Shown here: positions 8,401 to 12,897 of the stretch, one piece after another
How positions within the stretch are numbered: the stretch's first letter is position 1
How the letters are laid out: each line of letters opens with the position of its first letter
Origin: Methanobacteriota archaeon
GTDB lineage: Archaea; Thermoplasmatota; DTKX01; GCA-020343715
DNA length: 13,835 bases
Assembly (NCBI GenBank): GCA_030597775.1
Contig: JAUVRF010000013.1
Location: forward strand, 1-13,835
Direction of reading: 5' to 3'
Program-made: the position numbers and the translations under genes
Notes under the pieces: generated by a model
Databases searched by the model: none
What the model was told of the DNA's origin: nothing
The model's input: only the letters and a program-made list of their open reading frames with translations

Positions 8401-9579
8401 CTCGTACAGCGTGAAGATGTCGGAGCTGGTGAGGGACCCGGGGGTGGTGGCGTTGGTGGATGGTAACGTCATCGAGGAGCTGGCGAACTGGACGGTGAAG
8501 GGCACCACGGTGCCTCCATTGGCGTCCTCCTCCTTGATGAAATAGGTGTCGTCGAAGGCCAACTGGTAGCCGTTGAGGGCGATGATGCCCACCGGGCTAT
8601 CGTCGGTCAGCCCGTCCAGTGCCATCTCGTTGCTGTCGGGGGTCGGCCAGTGGAGGGAGTGGGTGAAGGTCCGGTCGATCTCCCCGCGGGCCTTGACGAC
8701 GGCCGCGCTCCACTCCCCCGCGGGCACGTCGATACGGTAATAGTCCCTGAGGTTCACCCGGGTCAGTGTCTCCTCATCGATATCCCCGTCGTCCAGGGGC
8801 AGGCCGTTTATGCCCACGTCCAGGTCGTACATGATCTCGTCGGGAACGCCCTGGTTGAGCAGGACGATGAGGTAGGTCCCGGGGTCCATCGCAACATAGA
8901 CCAGGGCCTGCTCGCTGTTCTCGCCGGCGTCTGAGTAGGCTACCGGGTGGGTCCCACCGCTGCCATCCCACTGGTGGTAGCGACCGTTGGGGGAGAACAG
9001 CAAGAGCGCGAAGTGGTAGTTGTAGGTCCACTCGGGGGGGATCCTGAGCCGCAGGTCGATGGTGTCCCGCTTCTGCAGGTTGATCTCGTAGGCCATGACG
9101 ATGCCGTCGGGTCCCATGTCGTCCGTTACGGTCTGGCTGTTGTGACTGAGGGTGGTGAGCCCCGTCCGGAGCTGCATCGCGTGGTAGGGGGAGAAGGACG
9201 TGAATTCCTCCGAGACGGTGTAGTCGGTGTCGGAGGAAAGGTCGTGGCCGTTGATGGCGATGACCCCGGCGGGCCGCGTGTTGTGGATACTGCCCACTGG
9301 TGTCTTGACGATGGGGTTCTTCGAGGAGATGTTGGTCCGGAGCCCGTGGTCGTAGGAGCCAGTCCCCTCGTAGATGTTGGAGGCGACCACGGTCCAATCC
9401 CCGGTCGCGGCGGTGAAGTTGTAGTCTACCCGTTCATTGACGGTGCTCAAGGTGCCCCTGTAGACGACATCGGGAAAGATGGTGGTGGCAGCCGAAGCTA
9501 CCAACACTGGCCCGAGGGCACTTGCGATGAGCAACATGACGACTAGTGTCGCCATTGAGGCGCTACGGGATGCTCCCAT
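5467..9579 (-). CDS. large secreted surface protein: signal peptide, five tandem beta-rich repeats, fibronectin III domain, C-terminal membrane anchor
   Basis: A 1370-residue exported protein. A signal peptide (about 1-31, hydrophobic 9-30, likely cut after VASA) leads into five repeats at about 35-263, 264-495, 496-730, 731-955 and 956-1177. Each repeat carries GVIAINGH-like, PPxYTYxYxxGLYVFxP-like and GxYLIVxxN-like motifs. Each looks like a pair of beta-sandwiches resembling bacterial pre-peptidase C-terminal (PPC) domains; that likeness is inference. A fibronectin III domain follows (1179-1272, with SITIEWAPN and TYTGLDPGHKYYCTVVTYD), then one membrane helix (1277-1302) and a 68-residue cytoplasmic tail ending in DFMKRMMGDEE. 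Eight N-glycosylation sequons and a single cysteine (1249) are present. It probably acts in adhesion or the cell envelope. An AGGTGG ribosome site lies 6 bases before the ATG, with a TATA-like box further up. It diverges from a PrsW-type protease gene and heads a membrane-protein cluster. Confidence 0.92.
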   Translation of the reverse strand: MGASRSASMATLVVMLLIASALGPVLVASAATTIFPDVVYRGTLSTVNERVDYNFTAATGDWTVVASNIYEGTGSYDHGLRTNISSKNPIVKTPVGSIHNTRPAGVIAINGHDLSSDTDYTVSEEFTSFSPYHAMQLRTGLTTLSHNSQTVTDDMGPDGIVMAYEINLQKRDTIDLRLRIPPEWTYNYHFALLLFSPNGRYHQWDGSGGTHPVAYSDAGENSEQALVYVAMDPGTYLIVLLNQGVPDEIMYDLDVGINGLPLDDGDIDEETLTRVNLRDYYRIDVPAGEWSAAVVKARGEIDRTFTHSLHWPTPDSNEMALDGLTDDSPVGIIALNGYQLAFDDTYFIKEEDANGGTVVPFTVQFASSSMTLPSTNATTPGSLTSSDIFTLYEIDLRSSQTADFRLQVDPDYNYDYDLGIYVFPPEDKYYSISGERPEFASGPTAQSRSGGNTEQNVVFTAPVNGIYSVIIVNFAPRDDIPFTLDVTIQGRALVDDTPLVGDLNEQNREDLYQFQALPDGWNMVGSRLASSEGSYWHDLHNTALDTNPILQELVGHVPGSKKGQLDLEPVGLIAVNGHELSSSTRYFVREEVDTGSPVYVIELENSPRTLSAQSDNLTGNWRAVEFLETYVVDLEERDTIDITITPPAGYTYPYLFGLYIFAPGALYRNLGTEGDVAAMSTPGDSRDPTLMYTATVAGEYLIVVANLGTMESLDYELVYAVNGFPSSLVSLNTGVLDEDNSEDAFNFNAVFDDYTLVVVRLPGVDPVAPMTATLRWPSIDSVALSTLELTADDPVGAFVIDGTLLQPGNPRHFILLTAEVPGGRPLSYQVQLTSSTGSWPGGAMNFTDQEIGASYSPTLNSGSTADISLRMPPGYTYSYDLGLFVFAPDAPYMSTTDPEAGPRAWSANGPGTEQEIIFTSKDTVRYAVVVLNLANLGELAYILDATIDGRSLSGPMRGFVDDYNQNEQYRFVVSSDSWSVLSSAYIAGGGTHALKLLTNGLYTNPVAMVEVGPEEKFNTGVIAIHGWSLDEPEKTMFANISQVEGMQQFAVHADTNATEFGPIGHIESDQFLEDEIVYIYTIHLTVGDNLEITLWYDQGNWSSDVHLELQIFQPLGTFRTTPVHTIGLKVSEGRTLIDGQGTFLADNTGTYAFIIVNKGPLGPIGFSMGVYRQSAINIPPSYPAILKTSSTTDSITIEWAPNQEADFDRYEIYLSTESNDMGDRVDTITNQAMSKYTYTGLDPGHKYYCTVVTYDTEGLYTASNPYDVKTNELPIYAQLTFWVIVLAIVAAVVFIVGFDWFIRRQKADRAATSETGASAISGVAPGAEIDVETIEEGTPTPAARGRPVDAATADKQEAVDFMKRMMGDEE
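6049..9477 (-). repeat. five tandem ~230-residue protein repeats in the surface protein
   Basis: Repeat 1 covers 8791-9477, repeat 2 8095-8790, repeat 3 7390-8094, repeat 4 6715-7389 and repeat 5 6049-6714. Matching motifs: GVIAINGHDL, GIIALNGYQL, GLIAVNGHEL, GAFVIDGTLL, GVIAIHGWSL; then YNYHFALLLFSP, YDYDLGIYVFPP, YPYLFGLYIFAP, YSYDLGLFVFAP, SSDVHLELQIFQP; then GTYLIVLLN, GIYSVIIVN, GEYLIVVAN, VRYAVVVLN, GTYAFIIVN. Repeat 5 has lost the aromatic Y-x-Y box and is the most diverged. The copies are not near-identical in DNA. Confidence 0.85.
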
Positions 9580-9585
9580 CCAAAT

Positions 9586-9591
9586 CCACCT
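9586..9591 (-). promoter_or_regulatory. ribosome binding site of the surface protein
   Basis: The minus strand reads AGGTGG, 6 bases before the ATG at 9579. Five of six bases match the AGGTGA core of the archaeal Shine-Dalgarno sequence. It supports this start over the internal ATG at residue 9. Confidence 0.6.
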
Positions 9592-9606
9592 ACCGCTAAC
9601 TGGACA

Positions 9607-9642
9607 TGATAACCCCTCTTAAAAATAAAAAGGTTGTTATCA
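9607..9642. promoter_or_regulatory. TGATAAC inverted repeat bracketing the TATA box
   Basis: TGATAAC at 9607-9613 and its perfect complement GTTATCA at 9636-9642 stand on either side of the TATA-like box with a 22-base spacer. One arm falls near the expected transcription start and the other just upstream of the box. The layout fits an operator for a dimeric or looping regulator, but 7-base arms can arise by chance. Confidence 0.4.
9618..9633 (-). promoter_or_regulatory. TATA-like box of the surface-protein gene
   Basis: The minus strand reads CCTTTTTATTTTTAAG, centred about 46 bases before the ATG. Transcription would start near 9600, leaving a leader of about 20 bases that holds the ribosome site. 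It is the most A/T-rich stretch in this intergenic region. Confidence 0.65.
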
Positions 9643-9697
9643 GAGGTCTGGACAATCGGTCGACCCATGGATGACCTCGCCAGTTGAGAACCGTCCG

Positions 9698-9705
9698 GTA
9701 AACTA
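9698..9705 (+). promoter_or_regulatory. possible weak TATA-like box of the PrsW-family gene
   Basis: TAAACTAC is centred about 30 bases before the ATG at 9732, the spacing expected for a leaderless or nearly leaderless transcript. The match to an archaeal box is poor, and a G-rich GGGGGTGGGG stretch follows it. Confidence 0.25.
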
Positions 9706-9731
9706 CTTGTGGGGGTGGGGACATTCGTGAG

Positions 9732-10457
9732 ATGATGGTCGACGCCTTCCTCTTCACAATCATCATCCTATTGGTCGCCTTCCTGCCCAGCCTTTACTTT
9801 CTGGTCGTGGCACGGAACTGGGAACGGTACGGGAGGGAACCCTACAGGCGGCTGCTGATGTGCTTCGGCTACGGCGCGGTCGCGGCCATCATCATATCAA
9901 TCGTACTGGAGATCGCGATCCTGGGTAATATCCACAGGGTCGAACGCATCTACGAGCTGGGCGACGAGAACTTCCTGGGGGCCGTCATCGTCGCTCCCAT
10001 CGTGGAGGAGTCCGTGAAGGCCTTTGGCCTGGTCCTCGTGCTGGCATACGTGATCAGGGAGGAGGACGGGATGATCTACGGCATCGGAATAGGCCTCGGC
10101 TTCGCCGCCACGGAGAACCTCCTGTACGAGCTCTCCGCCCTTTCCGTGGGCCTGGATGCCTACGTGGCCACCGCCATCCTCCGGACGATAACCAGCACCC
10201 TCCTCCACGCCACGGCGACCGGCGTCACTGGTCTGGGCGTAGGTCGTGCCGTCGTGCGGAGGAAGCCCCTCCTCTTCGCCCTGCCGTTCCTGCTGGTCGC
10301 CATCGTGATGCACGCGGTCTTCAACTTCATAGCCAGCCTCACCACCACCTATCCCGACCTGTTCGGCGAATTCACCTGCGTGGTGACATTCCTGCTGCTC
10401 CTCGGCTTCGCCGGCTACGCCTGGTCGAGCGTCAGGCGGAGGATCTCTGCCGCTTGA
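9732..10457 (+). CDS. PrsW-family intramembrane protease
   Basis: A 241-residue polytopic membrane protein (about seven or eight helices) of the PrsW family, related to CPBP/ABI-type membrane proteases. Family motifs sit within or next to membrane segments: EESVK (92-96), GFAATEN with E128 and N129 (123-129), LLHATATG with H159 (157-164) and MHAVFNF with H194 (193-199), matching the conserved Glu/His residues. B. subtilis PrsW starts the site-1 cleavage of an anti-sigma factor; archaea lack such sigma factors, so the substrate here is unknown. The gene diverges from the single-pass surface protein across 152 bases, which makes that protein or its cluster a possible partner (inference). The start at 9732 is one of two adjacent ATG codons, with a GTGAG stretch just before. 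It is followed by a 109-base gap to arcC that holds a strong palindrome. Confidence 0.88.
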   Translation: MMVDAFLFTIIILLVAFLPSLYFLVVARNWERYGREPYRRLLMCFGYGAVAAIIISIVLEIAILGNIHRVERIYELGDENFLGAVIVAPIVEESVKAFGLVLVLAYVIREEDGMIYGIGIGLGFAATENLLYELSALSVGLDAYVATAILRTITSTLLHATATGVTGLGVGRAVVRRKPLLFALPFLLVAIVMHAVFNFIASLTTTYPDLFGEFTCVVTFLLLLGFAGYAWSSVRRRISAA

Positions 10458-10488
10458 AGGTACAATAGAAACCGTTAACGATCATCGA

Positions 10489-10518
10489 CCAGATGTATCG
10501 AGGCCTCGTTTCATCTGG
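10489..10518. promoter_or_regulatory. 30-base near-perfect palindrome between the PrsW gene and arcC
   Basis: The left arm CCAGATGTATCGAGG (10489-10503) and the right arm CCTCGTTTCATCTGG (10504-10518) pair at 13 of 15 positions with no spacer; the mismatches are 10496/10511 and 10498/10509. It ends 10 bases before the TATA-like box of arcC and starts 31 bases after the protease stop. Its place suits an operator or activator site for arcC; as RNA it could also fold into a hairpin ending the protease transcript. Confidence 0.65.
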
Positions 10519-10528
10519 AAAACCTATA

Positions 10529-10540
10529 CCTTTTTTAAGG
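10529..10540 (+). promoter_or_regulatory. TATA-like box of arcC
   Basis: CCTTTTTTAAGG is centred about 32 bases before the arcC ATG. Transcription would begin around 10560, giving a leader of only a few bases, in line with the absence of any Shine-Dalgarno match before the ATG. Confidence 0.65.
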
Positions 10541-10566
10541 CGCACCTCCCATCCACCGACGTTCCC

Positions 10567-11523
10567 ATGCCCCAGCAACGTCCCACATCCATCCTGGTGG
10601 CCTTCGGAGGCAACGCCATTCTGAAGGAGCATCAGCGTGGTACGGCCGAGGAGCAGTTCGCGAACCTCGACTCTGCCCTCGAATGCGTGGCCGACCTCAT
10701 CCAGGAGGGTTTCAAGGTCATCATCACCCACGGCAACGGACCCCAGGTGGGCGTGCTCATGCGCCAGGGGGAGGCTGCGGAGGACCTGGTGCCCCCCATG
10801 CCCCTGGACGTGCTGGTTGCCGAGACCCAGGGACAGATCGGTTACATGATACAGAACTCCCTTGTCAACATCTTCAGGACCCGGCAGATCAAGCGGAGCG
10901 TCGTCTCCGTGGTGACCCAGGTCGTGGTCAATGCTGATGACCCTGCCTTCGACGACCCCTCAAAGGGCGTGGGGCGATTCTACACCGAGGAGGAGGCGAG
11001 GGCCAGGATGGCGGACCGGGAGGGTCTGGTGATGAGGGAGGACGCCGGCCGCGGCTGGAGGCGGATGGTCCCCTCACCCGAGCCCATAGACGTGCTGGAG
11101 GTCGAATTCGTCAAGGGAGCCTATTCCGGGGGGGACGTGGTGATAGCCTGTGGCGGCGGGGGCATCCCGGTGCTGTTCCGGGACGGCAGGTACAGGGGCG
11201 TGGAGGCCGTCATCGACAAGGACAGGGCGTCCGCGGTGCTGGCGGCACGCTGCGACGTTGAGGTGCTGCTCATCCTGACGGACGTCGAGCAGGTGTACCT
11301 GAACTTCAACGAGCCCGACCAGAGGGGCATCGACTACATGTCCGTCGAGGAGGCGATGGACTACCTGCAGGAGGGTCAATTCCCGGAGGGGAGCATGCGC
11401 CCGAAGATCGAGGCCGCCATCGACTTCCTCAACCTGGGCGGTGAGAGGGTCATCATCACCTCCCTTGACAAGGTCAAGGAGGCGGTGGATGGGAGGACGG
11501 GCACCCACCTGAGCTGGGCCTGA
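10567..11523 (+). CDS. arcC: carbamate kinase
   Basis: Catalyses the reversible transfer between carbamoyl phosphate plus ADP and carbamate plus ATP, in the cytoplasm. At 318 residues it has the normal family length. Signatures of the amino-acid-kinase fold: VAFGGNA (11-17), THGNGPQVG (54-62), AETQGQIGYM (85-94), PSKGVGRFY (131-139, where most relatives have a proline-rich PTKPxGPFY), GRGWRRMVPSP (161-171), ACGGGGIPV (194-202), VIDKDRAS with the conserved lysine (215-222), LTDVEQVYLNF (237-247) and GSMRPKIEAA (275-284). No arginine deiminase, ornithine or agmatine carbamoyltransferase gene is next to it, so its carbamoyl-phosphate source is unknown; ATP production from a catabolic carbamoyl phosphate is the usual role. 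It is transcribed from its own TATA-like box behind a palindrome, and meets the next gene tail to tail with 4 bases between stops. Confidence 0.96.
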   Translation: MPQQRPTSILVAFGGNAILKEHQRGTAEEQFANLDSALECVADLIQEGFKVIITHGNGPQVGVLMRQGEAAEDLVPPMPLDVLVAETQGQIGYMIQNSLVNIFRTRQIKRSVVSVVTQVVVNADDPAFDDPSKGVGRFYTEEEARARMADREGLVMREDAGRGWRRMVPSPEPIDVLEVEFVKGAYSGGDVVIACGGGGIPVLFRDGRYRGVEAVIDKDRASAVLAARCDVEVLLILTDVEQVYLNFNEPDQRGIDYMSVEEAMDYLQEGQFPEGSMRPKIEAAIDFLNLGGERVIITSLDKVKEAVDGRTGTHLSWA

Positions 11524-11527
11524 TGTC

Positions 11528-12433
11528 CTAGGAGGGCCTGCCAGCCCTCTCCCGAACGACTATCTCCTCGAGGGCAGCGGCCGCGTCCCCCTTGGTGGCG
11601 CTCCAGGGAATGGCGACCACGCGCCCATGGATGCCGAAGGGCCCCTTCTCCTTGCAACACTTGACGAGGGTCCATCTGTCGCTGTGCCCTTCCAAGGCCA
11701 ATTCCTTTGGGCACATGGTGATGACCTTGACGGGTCGCCATCCGTAGTGCTCTCGGAATATCCTCTCGGAGAGGTTGCAGCCCACCAGGACAACATCCTC
11801 GCCCTTTGTGAGGAGCGGGACCTCGTCAAGGTACTCCACGGGTCGGTCCAGCTCGAGCCCACTTGCCCGGCAGGGGAAGAACAGGCGATGCGCCGGGTCC
11901 AGACCCTGGGCCAGGTCCTTGAGGTCCACCTCCTCGCTGTCGAGGAGCACTGGCAGGGGCCGACATTCAAGGGCGCGCCGGGCCAGCACGGATACCTTGC
12001 TGGGGTAGGGAGGGACCACGTCCAGCACCCGGACACGGACCTCCTCGCCGTCCCGAATGACGAAGCTCATGTGGTTGTACTCTCCCTGGACGACCACGCA
12101 CCTCACGTCCCCGGGCATGCCGTCGGCCACCTCCAGCATGGCCGTGGGGTTCGTCGTGTCAACACCAGGGTCCACCACGTAGGCCGTCCCGTCCGGCAGG
12201 GCGAGGACCTCCACTCCCTCGATGGGCACGAGCAGGCGCGGGCCCTCCGCCTTGCGCACCCTCACGACGGCCCACTGGTCGCCATTGGTGATGCAATAGA
12301 ACTCGGTCAGCTTGTAGGCCTTCTTCCCCTCCCAGGCCCGCATGATGGTATCTGAGGTGATGGGTCCATCGAGGTGCAGCTTGCCGACGACCTTGCAATG
12401 GGAGGGGATCAAGGGTCCACCGGGCCCGACCAT
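11528..12433 (-). CDS. conserved cysteine-rich protein of unknown function
   Basis: A 301-residue soluble protein without signal peptide or membrane helix. I cannot assign a function. It has nine cysteines spread through the chain (13, 47, 112, 157, 188, 219, 241, and the pair 259-260), with recognisable blocks VVQGEYNHMSFV (114-125), VVPPYPSKVSVLARRALE (139-156), FFPCRASGLELDRPVEYLDE (185-204), VLVGCNLSERIF (215-226) and TMCPKELALEGH (239-250). The look is that of an uncharacterised archaeal family (possibly the one catalogued as DUF7714; low certainty). Scattered cysteines may bind metal or form a redox centre, but there is no classical CxxC knuckle. It converges on arcC with a 4-base gap, so the transcripts must overlap or end inside each other's 3' region. 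The ATG at 12433 has GAGGG only 2 bases before it, too close for a normal ribosome site, so a leaderless start is likely. Confidence 0.8.
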   Translation of the reverse strand: MVGPGGPLIPSHCKVVGKLHLDGPITSDTIMRAWEGKKAYKLTEFYCITNGDQWAVVRVRKAEGPRLLVPIEGVEVLALPDGTAYVVDPGVDTTNPTAMLEVADGMPGDVRCVVVQGEYNHMSFVIRDGEEVRVRVLDVVPPYPSKVSVLARRALECRPLPVLLDSEEVDLKDLAQGLDPAHRLFFPCRASGLELDRPVEYLDEVPLLTKGEDVVLVGCNLSERIFREHYGWRPVKVITMCPKELALEGHSDRWTLVKCCKEKGPFGIHGRVVAIPWSATKGDAAAALEEIVVRERAGRPS

Positions 12434-12457
12434 CGCCCTCGGGCTACATAATCGTTA

Positions 12458-12517
12458 CCACGAAAGGACGGACGGACCACCCATCCGTCAGGACAAGTTG
12501 ATGGCTGGCCACGAAAG
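12458..12517 (+). repeat. nine-base direct repeat CCACGAAAG in a divergent promoter region
   Basis: CCACGAAAG occurs at 12458-12466 and again at 12509-12517, 51 bases apart, between the divergently transcribed cysteine-rich gene and the small membrane gene. The two copies flank the stem-loop at 12467-12489 and the sequence after it. They could be paired regulator sites. Confidence 0.35.
12467..12489. promoter_or_regulatory. inverted repeat in the divergent intergenic region
   Basis: GACGGACGG (12467-12475) and CCATCCGTC (12481-12489) pair at 8 of 9 positions around a 5-base loop ACCAC. Because the flanking genes point away from it, a terminator role is unlikely; an operator or a leader hairpin is more plausible. 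Confidence 0.4.
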
Positions 12518-12540
12518 ACTTATGAGGATGAAGCACCCAA

Positions 12541-12566
12541 TTATCATATGGAAACCTGTTCCGGAG
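12541..12566 (+). promoter_or_regulatory. TATA-like box and ribosome site of the small membrane gene
   Basis: TTATCATATGG (12541-12551) is centred about 28 bases before the TTG at 12574, and GGAG (12563-12566) lies 7 bases before it. In-frame stops at 12499, 12520 and 12526 exclude any start further upstream of the box. Together they support the TTG start over the internal GTG and ATG. Confidence 0.45.
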
Positions 12567-12573
12567 AATCGAA

Positions 12574-12822
12574 TTGTACGAGAAAGACGCTAGGAATGGC
12601 GTGATAATGATCGCCTTGGGTATCGTATTTGGTATCGCGGGCGCGCTCCTTCTGATGGTCGGCGGGAGCAATGGATGGCCATGGGACTACTACGGTAGCC
12701 CGGGTCACTCTGCCAGATTGCTCCTGGGTCTGGGTGGTCTCACCATAATGTTGGGCTCTATGATGTACTACGGGAGCCAGACCGAAGTGGTGTCCCGCGG
12801 GCCCGCCGCAGCAGCGGTCTGA
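12574..12822 (+). CDS. small two-helix membrane protein of unknown function
   Basis: An 82-residue protein with two hydrophobic, glycine-rich segments, about 9-31 (GVIMIALGIVFGIAGALLLMVGG) and 47-67 (ARLLLGLGGLTIMLGSMMYYG), joined by a short aromatic loop with GWPWDYYG. The tail is polar and alanine-rich. I do not recognise the family. The TTG at 12574 is taken as start because GGAG stands 7 bases upstream and a TATA-like stretch about 28 bases upstream; an in-frame GTG and an ATG near 12600-12607 would shorten it to about 70 residues and cut into the first helix. It lies 75 bases before thiL on the same strand and may share a transcript with it, but nothing in the protein suggests a role in thiamine metabolism. 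Confidence 0.65.
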   Translation: MYEKDARNGVIMIALGIVFGIAGALLLMVGGSNGWPWDYYGSPGHSARLLLGLGGLTIMLGSMMYYGSQTEVVSRGPAAAAV

Positions 12823-12897
12823 ACGGGCTCGTGAGGGCTCCGATCGGCCACTGGTCGTAGAAACCTTCAGGCGCCACCGCTCCCATCGACGCCTGCT

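Noticed and set aside
10473..10480. Eight-base palindrome CGTTAACG after the PrsW-family gene
   Set aside because: It is too short to mean anything by itself, and the 30-base palindrome next to it is far stronger.
10458..10566. Possible tRNA or small RNA in the gap before arcC
   Set aside because: No cloverleaf, T-loop GTTCRANNC or CCA end is present; the palindrome and the TATA-like box explain the visible structure.
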